Below are positions 1-10,920 of a DNA stretch of 64,000 bases, piece after piece (position 1 is the stretch's first letter; every line of letters starts with the position of its first letter). The position numbers and the translations under genes are program-made. The notes beneath the pieces were generated by a model. That model had not been told where the DNA came from. It ran no database searches and worked only from the letters and a program-made list of their open reading frames with translations. Origin of the DNA: Heliocidaris tuberculata (Eukaryota > Echinodermata > Echinoidea > Camarodonta > Echinometridae); contig CM046842.1 of assembly GCA_025618425.1 (NCBI GenBank), positions 40,693,537 through 40,757,536 on the forward strand, given 5' to 3'.

Positions 1-1480
1 TTTTTTTTTTCAATATTCATAAATTTCATCATATGATTTGTTCTATTTGATACTATCATCTAGATCGATAATGTTAGGTCTAAAATACAATAAAACCAAA
101 GCTATAGAGGAAAGAAAGACAAAAAACACCATTTCCCCCATTTTTTTGTACACAAAACACAAAATATCAAAATTATCAAATTTCATATAATCTTCATACT
201 GAAAAGTGAGTTCATCATCTCTACTTTATTTGATAATTGTCTGATATTTTAAGCTGAACTAATGTATATGTTCAGGGTTGATTGAATTTTTACAAAACTG
301 AATGTAATGTCATTCCGTAATATTATTTTGTCACGGAATGACATAATTAATCATATCATAATTTATGTTTAAAATATTTTTCACACCAAAAGCACATACA
401 TTTTGTACGTATTAGGTACCTTGATTTATCTATCAACTTTCATAACAAAATGAACGTCCTTTTATGAAATAAGTTGAAATTATGTGTTTTGGGCGTTACA
501 GAATGACAGGTTATGGAGTTTAAGTTTCCATGGTTACTGAAGTATGAGAAATTATGCAGAACAGAAACAAATGCTATTCTTGGTTACTATGTTATTTTAA
601 ATTTCTGTATATCAAGTGTATTTTAGCAAACAGGTCATATGACCTTTACTCTTCTTTTACAATTTATCATAAATCAATTAATGATCAATCATTTAATGAT
701 TTCAAGATCATGTCTAAATCTCTAAATCTTATCAGATTGTGAAAATTGGATATTTACAATTAATTTGACACCAAATTTCATATGTTCAGACAGATTTGAA
801 ATTTTGGGGTTCATGTTCTGTTTGCTTGGAATTGCCCAAAAAAATATCGCATTGTAGCTTCCCGCGAGAAAAAATTATGTTTCGTACTTTGAAGCTTTGC
901 ATCTAAGAGCACCTTTGATGAAACAGGCAAATCTAAGCTTAATATCCACCATTTTTCTTATCTTACGACAATATTCAACTTTGAGACAAAATTACTAAAT
1001 CTTAACAATTTTTTCCCTTTCTTCCTATGTACCTGGTTACATATTTTCTTTATTTGAAAGTTATTGTATATTATGGGAAGTGTAGCGACCGAACAAGAAG
1101 ATTTTTTTTTTTTTCAATTTTTGAATAGTAAAACTTTGTTCCAGAGCACTTAAGAGCCTATAGTGTGCTGTAGCCCTGATTTATTATTTACTTTATATTT
1201 TCTCCTTTTGTTTTGGAAAAAATTGGGGGACATGTGTCCCAGCTCCCCTGGAATTGCCACTTCTGCTTTATTTCACTATCTTAATCCTTCCATTTTTAAA
1301 GAAATGTCATGATATTGTAAAGGCCTAAAGTAAAGTGTCCTTGGCCTGGGAATGAGAATAAAGTTCCTCTTCTTATTTCCAGAAAATTGTAATAAAATAA
1401 AATAATATTTCTTGCATGCAAAAATGGAGGGGGTAGTACTAAGAAAATTTGGCCATTTAGTTGTTATAAGAGACTCTTTT
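1..1480. other. AT-rich region, no gene seen
   Basis: No open frame with family resemblance, splice-supported exon or RNA gene could be recognised. The only structure I noted is a short perfect inverted repeat at about 309-342 (arms GTCATTCCGT and ACGGAATGAC, 14-base loop). The window starts inside a T run. Confidence 0.5.
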
Positions 1481-1483
1481 TTT

Positions 1484-1555
1484 TTGGGGGGGGGGGGTTG
1501 TGGACATTTGGGGAGCGCTGCAGCGCCCACAAGCCCCCCCCCCCCCCTCCAGTAG
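1484..1555. repeat. G12/C14 foldback, remnant of a G/C-tract transposon end
   Basis: A run of 12 G (1486-1497) is followed by the palindrome GCGCTGCAGCGC and a run of 14 C (1534-1547), then TCCAGTAGACCAGTG. The same layout of G run, short spacer, C run and CAGTG-like end recurs at the hAT-like elements elsewhere in the window, so I read this as a decayed terminal fragment of that family. Confidence 0.4.
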
Positions 1556-2141
1556 ACCAGTGTTCCTATACTATCGTCTTAATTTAATTTGGCTTCCACC
1601 GGCGATAGTGATTTATTGAGTTATTCATTTATGTCCACTCCCTTCTTAGTAACGGTGTTTTTGCTCCTCCCCCATTCGCGCTACCACTTATGTTTTTCTG
1701 TCCCTTTTGCACAGCTCCTCCCCTCGCTAAAAATATTTCTCATTTTCGCCACTTGTGTTTGGGATTTCTCAATTTTACCTTTTTATATATCCCCTTCCCG
1801 AGCAATATTGCATTTAAAAATCATGTCCCTATTGAATAAACTATAGCTGCTCTATCCCTCTAGTAAAAATGTCTATATAGGTTTGTAATTACTTTATTTT
1901 AAATTCCAAAATGCAATAGTGGGAATTATGTTCTCGATATTCATGACATCTGTGGGCAAAAATAAAGAGATATTGCTAGAGTGGCGTTTCTTGTCACCAG
2001 GGAACGTAGTGATCCGACGTAAGGATCGATGGGGTATATTCCCCTCAAAAGAAGATTTGACATCCACCCCCCCCCCCTATAAAATTTTTGCATCCCTGCA
2101 ACGCCCTAGCATGCCCAGATCAAGCACTCCAAAAAAAAAAA

Positions 2142-2173
<32 letters not shown>

Positions 2174-2240
2174 AAAAAAAACGCTTTCTGTCCAGGAATG
2201 ACAAGAAAAGGGAGAAAACGCAGATTTCAGCCCTGAATTC
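1556..2240. other. No gene seen; A/GA-rich tract at 2130-2180
   Basis: Unique-looking AT-rich sequence with a C9 run near 2071-2079 and an A18-(GAA)n-A10 purine tract at about 2131-2180. Both open frames here run through the low-complexity tract and show no recognisable domain. Confidence 0.45.
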
Positions 2241-5200
2241 ATTTTAAAACAGTAAGGCCCAGACAAAAAGTTTCGGCATGTGACATATATGAGAGTAAAG
2301 AGCAACTATTCAGCTTTAACCTCATATGAATCATGATTTAGTTAAAATGTCATACGATAGTTTTAAAAGCCATGAAAGTTAAAAACGCATTTCGTCCATT
2401 TCCGTGTGTAGTATGCGGATAAGACCTCCGGTATGCTGTTTTGAGACCTGATTTCAATTTAAAACAGTAAGATCCAAACAAAAAGTTTCGGCATGTGACA
2501 TATATGAGAGTGAAGAACAACTATTCAGCTTTAAGCTCATATAGGTCATGATTTAGTTAAAATGTCATACGATAGTTTTAAAAGCCTTCAAAGTTAAAAA
2601 TGAAATTCGTCCATTTCCGCTATATTGTGCGGATATGACCTCCGGTATGCCAGTTTGAGCCTTGAATTCAATTTAAAACAGCAGGGGCGGATCTAGCTTT
2701 TTTTCCAAGGGAGGGGTTTAAGGGGCTGAGCTGGGTATTGCGAGGGAGCGTAGAGACCGAGCCCGAGCGAGCGAAGCGAGCGAGGGGGGGGTGTGGGAGG
2801 GGGGTATCCCCCCTCCCACAGTAGGGAGATTTTTCATTTTTAGGGTTGCTAGCTTGCGATTTTAAGCATACTTGCATGCTCTATTTTTTCTCTTTTTTGC
2901 CCAAATAAATGTTTACTGGGAAGGGAGCGAGGGGGGAGGGGGTATCCCCCCTCCCACAGTAGGGAGATTTTTCATTTTTAGGGTTGCTAGCTTGCGATTT
3001 TAAGCATACTTGCATGCTCTATTTTTTCTCTTTTTTGCCCAAATAAATGTTTACTTGGAAGGGAGCGAGGGGGGAGGGGGGTATCCCCCCTCCCACAGTA
3101 GGGAGATTTTACATTTTTAGGGTTGCTAGCTTGCGATTTTAAGCATACTTGCATGCTCTATTTTTTCTCTTTTTTGCCCAAATAAATGTTTACTTGGCAG
3201 CCCAAGGGGGGGGGGGGGGTTTAAACCCCCTAACCCCCTCCCCCCCCCCCCCGTAGATCCGCCACTGAACAGTAAGACCCAGACAAAAAGTTTCGGCATG
3301 TGACATATATGAGAGTAAAGAGCAACTATTCAGCTTTAACCTCATATAAATCATTATTTAGTTAAAATGTCATACGATAGTTTTAAAAGGCTTCAAAATT
3401 AAAAACGAATTTCGGCCATTTCCGTGTGTACTATGCGGATAAGACCCCCGGTATGCGGTTTTAAGCCCCAATTTCACTTTAAAACAATAAGACCCAGACA
3501 AAAAGTTTCAGCATGTGACATATATGAGAGTAAAGAACAACTATTCAGCTTTTATCTCATATAAGTCATTATTTAGTTAAAATGTCATACGATAGTTTTA
3601 AAAGCCTTCAAAGTTAAAAATGAAATTCGTCCATTTCCGCTACATTGTGCGGATATGACCTCCGGTATGCCAGTTTGAGCCTTGAATTCAATTTAAAACA
3701 GTAAGACCCAGACAAAAAGTTTCGGCATGTGACCTATATGAGAGTGAAGAGCAACTATTCAGCTTCAATCTCATATAAATCATTATTTAGTTAAAATGTC
3801 ATACGATAGTTTTAAAAGCCATGCAAGTTAAAAACGCATTTCGTCCATTTCCGTGTGTAGTATGCGGATAAGACCTCCGGTGTGCTGTTTTGAGCCCTGA
3901 TTTCAATTTAAAACAGTAAGATCCAGACAAAAAGTTTCAGCATGTGACATATATGAGAGTAAAGAGCAACTATTCAGCTTTAATCTCATATAGGTCATTA
4001 TTTAGTTAAAATGTCATACGATAGTTTTAAAAGCCTTGAAAGTTAAAAACGCATTTTGTCCATTTCCGTGTGTAGTATGCGGATAAGACCTCCGGTATGC
4101 TGTTTTGCGCCCTGATTTCAATTTAAAACAGTAAGATCCAGACAAAAAGTTTCAGCATGTGACATATATGAGAGTAAAGAGCAACTATTCAGCTTTAACC
4201 TCATATGAATCATGATTTAGTTAAAATGTCATACGATAGTTTTAAAAGCCATGAAAGTTAAAAACGCATTTCGTCCATTTCCGTGTGTAGTATGCGGATA
4301 AGACCTCCGGTATGCTGTTTTGAGACCTGATTTCAATTTAAAACAGTAAGATCCAAACAAAAAGTTTCGGCATGTGACATATATGAGAGTGAAGAGCAAC
4401 TATTCAGCTTTAATCTCATATAGGTCATTATTTAGTTAAAATGTCATACGATAGTTTTAAAAGGCTTCAAAATTAAAAACGAATTCTGTACATTTCCGCT
4501 ACATTGTGCGGATATGACCTCCGGTATGCCAGTTTGAGCCTTGAATTCAATTTAAAACAGTAAGACCCAGACAAAAAGTTTCGGCATGTGACCTATATGA
4601 GAGTAAAGAGCAACTATTCAGCTTTAATCTCATATGAATCATTATTTAGTTAAAATGTCATACGATAGTTTTAAAAGCCATGCAAGTTAAAAACGCATTT
4701 CGTCCATTTCCGTGTGTAGTATGCGGATAAGACCTCCGGTGTGCTGTTTTGAGCCCTGATTTCAATTTAAAACAGTAAGATCCAGACAAAAAGTTTCAGC
4801 ATGTGACATATATGAGAGTAAAGAGCAACTATTCAGCTTTAACCTCATATGAATCATGATTTAGTTAAAATGTCATACGATAGTTTTAAAAGCCATGAAA
4901 GTTAAAAACGCATTTCGTCCATTTCCGTGTGTAGTATGCGGATAAGACCTCCGGTATGCTGTTTTGAGACCTGATTTCAATTTAAAACAGTAAGATCCAA
5001 ACAAAAAGTTTCGGCATGTGACATATATGAGAGTGAAGAGCAACTATTCAGCTTTAATCTCATATAGGTCATTATTTAGTTAAAATGTCATACGGTGGTT
5101 TTAAATGGCTTCAAATTTAAAAACGACATTTGTATTTTTTGCGTATATTGTGCAGATAAGACCTCCGGTATGCCGTTTTGAGCTTTGATTTCACTTTAAA

Positions 5201-5330
5201 ACAGTAAGACCCATACAAAAAGTTTCGGCATGTGACATATATGAGAGTATAGAGCAACTACACAGCTTTAATCTCATATAGGTCATGATTTAGTTAAAAT
5301 GTCATACAATAGTTTTAAAAGCCTTCCAAT
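2241..5330 (+). repeat. 215-bp tandem satellite, about 12 units, with higher-order structure
   Basis: The phrase AGTAAG(A/G)(C/T)CCA(G/A)ACAAAAAG recurs at 2251, 2466, 3271, 3486, 3700, 3915, 4130, 4345, 4559, 4774, 4989 and 5203, so the period alternates between 214 and 215 bases. Two unit types exist. One ends in TTTCCGTGTGTAGTATGCGG (215 bases). The other has CCGCTA(C/T)ATTGTGCGG and is usually 214 bases. Diagnostic variants pair unit 3700 with 4559, 4130 with 4774 and 4345 with 4989, so a multi-unit block was duplicated. The array is interrupted by a mobile element at 2682-3267 and fades out after 5320. No spacers and no coding potential. Confidence 0.9.
2682..3267. mobile_element. hAT-like non-autonomous element inserted in the satellite
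   Basis: The termini are CAGGGGCGGATCTAGC and GTAGATCCGCCACTG, near-perfect inverted repeats resembling hAT (Tip100-type) ends. The sequence AACAG flanks both sides (2677-2681 and 3268-3272) and the 215-bp satellite resumes immediately, which fixes both boundaries. Inside are three tandem units of about 138 bp, each with ATCCCCCCTCCCACAGTAGG, plus a GAGCGAGCGAAGCGAGCGAG stretch and terminal G/C runs. No transposase frame. Its sister copy is at 22979-24289. hAT elements usually make 8-bp duplications, so the 5-bp match is a caveat. Confidence 0.75.
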
Positions 5331-5514
5331 CTAGTCCTTCATTCCCATTGACTTTATCGCCAATGGAGATCCGGAAAATTTTCTTTTTCCTTTTTGATTG
5401 GAGATTTTGACGACATCATAATCCTCTTATTGGTCGCTGGCTTATTGGTCGCCAGTTTCAAGGAGCGTAGCTCCCGCTACTTGGTTTTCTTTCTCAGTCT
5501 TCGCGATCGCCATC

Positions 5515-5702
5515 ATGCCCAAACGAAAGCAAAGTGCTTCGGCACAAAAACTTTCTCGCAAATTGAAGCGGCTAAGGTACGAGAGTACACATAAGCCGGT
5601 ATGGCTGAAGATGCAATACATTGATGAGCTGCAGATGATTGCCAAAAAAGAGAATTTGCATTCGACGGGAGAGGCAGCTGTACTGGTCATTGAATCGTAC
5701 AT
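5515..5702 (+). CDS. Exon 1: start, basic N-terminus
   Basis: The ATG lies in a good context (ATCATGC, A at -3). The exon encodes a lysine/arginine-rich start (MPKRKQSASAQKLSRK), which could act as a nuclear signal, then a segment ending VLVIESY plus AT of a split codon. The donor is GTAAGT at 5703. The first base of exon 2 (T) completes ATT, Ile. A short CT-rich microsatellite follows in the intron at about 5733-5758. Confidence 0.6.
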
Positions 5703-8700
5703 GTAAGTAACCGAGTTACACTTGACACTGCACTCTCTCTCTCTCTTCTTGTCTCTGCTTGTATAGGCCGACGGTCGCGGTCTAATTAGCTCTAATTTTA
5801 TGATGGGGAGCCCTAACAATATGTCTGCGCACCTAATATTACTAGGTCTTACGTTAGATTAGACAAAAAGCTTCATTCTCTCTGTATCGTCTACGTCTGG
5901 CTCCACTACTAACACTAGACCTCCGTAACTTACAATTACATGGGGAAGATTGATAAATGTCAAGATTTCCCCATAACAGACGGTTATTTCTGTCTAACGT
6001 TAGATCTACTTAAATGACAAATTTAACAAGAAAACTTTATTTCATATTATTCCTGATAATTCCAAACTAGAGTAGAGTATGATGGGGAGCCCTATGACAT
6101 AGGCTATGTCTGCGCACCTAAGATTTGACCTGAAAATGAACAAGAATTTCTCCAATATTCCTCTAATGCTTAGTTTTATATCATTCCTGATATTCTAAAG
6201 AGTAAGTTTGCAAATAATCTCATCAAAATTGGAGCAAGAACAATGCCATTTTCACAAGAAACGGCGGCCGTGTCATTTCAGCGTTAAAAAAACAAAGGTG
6301 CCCATGTCTGCGCACTCATTCATTTTACACGCAGTTCAGGAGTTTTGACGTGACAGACAACATTTTGAGGCTTGAGAATAAAATATCTGAAATAAGACCT
6401 TTTTACATCATTTTGACTCGTTTTTTGCATGAATACTGATTGCTATAAAAAGGATAAAAAAGTTTGTGCTCGTTGCGTGTTCTGCATGTTCTGTTTTATC
6501 AGAATCGCGCAGTTACGCGTGTGCGCAGACATGGGCACTGCACGGCCACTCTAGCCATACCAAGTGTGCAAAAAAAATCTAATCAAAATTAGAGCAAAAA
6601 CTATATAGTAAGTATGGTTATAGCCAGAAAAATCTGTCTGTTTGGCACTCACGGGACCATCACTTTAATGGAGCTGTGTCAATTTTGGCCTGTCCCAAAA
6701 ATCAGCAAAATTTTCCTAAAATACTTCCTTCTACATTTTAGAATGATAGATTATCTAATAGTAATTTCATGCCAATTCCTTTGATAGGATTTTTATCATC
6801 TTGATCAAGTGAAATTTTCAGGCTGTTTTTGGTCGGTGATCTTGATCCTCTCCTGCCCACATACATGTATGTGCAAGATGTCACACACTTGCTATGGGAG
6901 GCAATTGCTCACGGTATGAAGGTTCAGAGTGCGAGGTTATCTCCAATAACCTCGCATAAGTGTGAGTGTCTGTTTGGAGGAGTTTTATAACATTTTCTGA
7001 CTTTTGAGGTTCTCCTAGACAGGAGAGGGATTCCCCGAAGCCAGACGTAGTCTCAGTGAAGCATATCCCCGAACGAAAAAGACTGATTTTTCGGTCTAGT
7101 ATGGTGACAGACTTTTACAAGAACATGAATGATGAAGAAATGAAGTGGCAGACGTGTCATTTTGACATTGAAAAAATGTCAATGGTGCCCAAGCCAAGGC
7201 CAAGTCTGCACATGCAGTCATTAATTTTCACGCTGGGGGTTTGATGAAGAAGACAACATTTTGAGGCCTCTGCAAAAAATGTCTGAAATAAGACCCTTTT
7301 TTCAATATTTTGACTCGCTCTTATGTAATCCTTGGTTTTAGCTGACTCTGACTAAATTAAATTTGGTCGCTAACTGCAGGCATGAACTGATGAATGCGTA
7401 CATAAAGTCATTAATGCAGAATACATTTCAAATGCAAATTAGATTTAGAGAAGTAGACTAAAGTAAAGTAAAGAGAATGAAAAGGCTGGCCTTCCTAACT
7501 GGTCGGCCCGGCCAGTTATCCCCCTTTCAAAGCCTTTCCTTTCTTTCGGCTCTGCTTGCCTTTGAAAGTTATTGCGCATTATGTACACACTCATACCTGA
7601 AGTTAGTGACCCACAATAATTTAGTGTGCTAAAACCCTGGATTACCGCTTTTTTAGCGAAAGTGGAAAGTTTGTGGTTTTGGACGTGGAGTGTTTTGTTT
7701 GATAAGAATTGCGTAGTTCTAGGCCTAACGTTAGATCCATACTTTATCTTCAGATAAGCTTGTACATGTATAAATGGATCCATACGTATGCGCAGACATT
7801 GGGCACCAACTGGTCATACTTATTTCCCACGACAACTTTTCGTACAGTCCATAATTATCAAAGTATAAATGTTGGGTCATCTACAATGAATGAATTCGAG
7901 GATGAGGGCTAGGCATGCATTATTGGGTAATAGACCCTACTGAAAAAGTTTACACCCCTCTAAGACAAGGTGACCCGGGACGCCCATTTCTCCCGCGTCT
8001 TGTATTGGCCCTCCCCAGGACGCCATTTTGTCCCGTATTTTAAAGAATTCGAACAAATTCATGTGAAATTTTGAGAAATCTAACAATTCAAAACGCAATA
8101 AATTTATATCCGAACTTCCAAAGCCGCTCTCACCTTCAAATTTCTCAGACTAACCCTAACCCTATCCCTTGGGATCTATCCAACTCCACATCGATCTCTA
8201 GTCTAGGCTCTTATGTACATGTAACTATATAAACCTACAAATGTAGGTATTAACTTGTTATCCATGACTTTTATTTCAATCAAACATATATTTTATTTAT
8301 TTTGCTTGTATGTGTCATGTTCATTATTATGTGTGTTGCATACATGCTGCATTCGCATTACATTTTTTGTTCTTTGTTTTATCCTGAAGCTCCAAGACCA
8401 AGGGAGATCTCATGCAGACAAGAAAGTAAATTTTTGTAATTATCATGGTTTGTCAATTTTTTTGTTGGTTGGAAATAAAACTACATGTAATAATTCAATG
8501 AAAATACAATTGTATTTAAATTGAAATAATTTTTGTAAACTATGTTATCCAAATGTTTTGATCATTTGAATTTACAAAATTTCACTTAGTGAATGATGTA
8601 GCATGATGGTGAATAAGATATTTGTTATAATATAATGTAGTTAATATTCTAGACTCAATTAGGCCATATTGTATATGAAGGTCTTAATTGATAAAAACAT

Positions 8701-10870
8701 GTTTTTTTTCTACACAATGTTTATAGATAAATTATCAACTGTGTATCTTTTGAAATGACTGCATTTGGGAGAAGAATATTTAATTTAGAAAGAGATAAGG
8801 TGTTTATATTTATATTTCCTGAGTTTAAAAAAAAGATAGTAGATGTAATATGAAATTTTTTCCTTGATTATTTTTTACAAATCAATTAGAACTGTCATTT
8901 GAACTTTGTGTGTTGATGAAACATTGCCATCCAGAAAAGAAACCTGACCCTTTATCAATTGTGATTTAACTCTTTATGCCTTCACCCACAAAAAGTGGTG
9001 GCAGAGGCATCATGTTTTTGAGTTGTCCGTCTGTTCAATCTGCTTTCTTGTTATCGCAATATCCTAAGAACCATTTCAGATATGGAATTGAAACTTTATG
9101 ACAGTATGTATCACTACAGGAAGACGATCTAAGTAGGTTTTTGAATAAAGGTCACAGAGGTCAATTTATTAAATTACCGGTTTTAAGGCTGGAGGCATAG
9201 GAGAGACTGTTGTATTTGTCTTGTGTCTATTTTAAGTCCTATACATTTCTCTCTTATTATGTACATTTATAACTGCAACATTTATATCTACATTGCAGTG
9301 CTGAAATGTATGAAGTGGAACCCATTGAGGATGTGACAGAGGTTGAGACAGAGGATGTGACAGATCAGCACTCCGGAAGGTACGAGCATTACTGGGGGCC
9401 TAGGCGGTGTGCCTCACTGCGAGCATGGGGACATCGAGGAGAGGGAGGAGTGGCTCAAGTCCGGCACAAAGGCCCACGACTCTTTGGTCAAGATTGTCCT
9501 TGACAAGAGGTTCCTGAAGACGCTTGTCAAATTCATCAATTTCAGGTAAGGATAAGTTGAATCATGTTCAGCATCTCTGAAATTTTTGTAGCAGTATTTA
9601 AAAGCAAGGAATTTATTTCATTTGTAGCAATGTCTTTTTATATTCAGGGGATTAAATTTTATGATATAATACAACAGGGGAGCGTTTCATCAAGCGTTTT
9701 GTCAGTGATTTCTACCGACAAATTTGTTCTCAGCCAATCAGATGCGAGGATTTCAGTAGCTTATAACAGCTGTCGGTTAAAATCACTGACAAAACGCTTG
9801 ATGAAACGCTCCCCAGACTAACAGTTAAACCTCATTTTGACAAACTCTACCGGACCAAGGATATTCCCTAGTTAAATTTACACCTTGTTATAATAACAAG
9901 TGCAAAACAGAAACATAGAGAAGAGGATCTTGCAAAATTTCATTTTTTTATTGGATATATTATTTTATATACCTTCTTATACTACAGCCCACTCCCGGAA
10001 TAACGAGGTGCTCGGGATCAAGCCAGTTACCTCAATAACACGAAATTGCGTAATATTGAACACATAGGCACTAGAAACATGTCCTCATGTTTGAAATTGG
10101 GATTGAGAGAAGTGTCTCGTTGTAACAAAATCTGGTTGTATCGATGCAATTATAATGGGAGTGGACTGTATGTAAACATTGCTTGATGTTGTGCCTAAAT
10201 TTGAAGAAAAAAAATTGTGATGGTACTGCATGTGAAATTACCATATTATGAGAATAGTGGCATTCCAACTCCCTAGAAAAAAATACGAAATACAAGATGA
10301 AATCTTTCAATGCATGAAGGATTCATGTAATGTAAGTAAGGATCACAAGCCATATAATACCCCTTGATTTATTACTGCCAATGCCCTGTTCAAAGATTTA
10401 AATGTAGTAGTTGTTGATCCTCGTTTTCTGCTATCCCAGGCACACTGGCGAGTTGGAATCTCTCCACAGCCACATTTTGATGTATTGCAGCAAGCGATTC
10501 TCATTTGGGTAAGAAATAATCTTGAATATATATTCTAAACTCTTTGTCTTATTACAAGAATACATGCTTGGCCTTTTCATGCCTCCGCCACCGAAGATGG
10601 TGCTGGAGGCATTATGTTTTCAGGTTGTCAGTCTGTCCGTCTCGCTTTCTTGTTCTGGCGATATCTCAAGAACCATTTGATCCTTTAACTTCAAACTTGG
10701 AAGTAGTATGCATCACCATAGTGAGGTGAACTGATTACATTTTTGTTCACGTAGGTCAAAGGTGACAGGTCATAGAGGTCATTATACAGGTGTATGTGAA
10801 ATTGAGGTTTTTTGTCCCCGCCGAACGAAGTTCGCGAGGGGACTATGAAACGGGCTCCGTTCGTGTGTGC

Positions 10871-10920
<50 letters not shown>

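Larger units (their letters stand above)
5703..9298 (+). other. Intron 1 with duplicated blocks and a MITE
   Basis: A 3.6 kb intron. The segment GGGGAGCCCTA...ATGTCTGCGCACCTAA occurs at about 5803-5835 and 6079-6121. A second block, from CATTTTGAGGC to ATTTTGACTCG, occurs at about 6362-6420 and 7255-7316. These look like decayed repeat copies. 7330-8975 shows nothing else recognisable beyond two short TAACCCTAACCC-like bits near 8150. A 223-bp element sits at 8976-9198. Confidence 0.5.

Noticed and set aside
2241..5330. Regularly spaced repeats as a possible CRISPR array
   Set aside because: The whole 215-base unit repeats with no unique spacers, and the window is eukaryotic.
8150..8165. CTAACCCTAACCCTA as interstitial telomere repeat
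   Set aside because: Only about two units, and a similar short bit near 19120; too short to mean anything.
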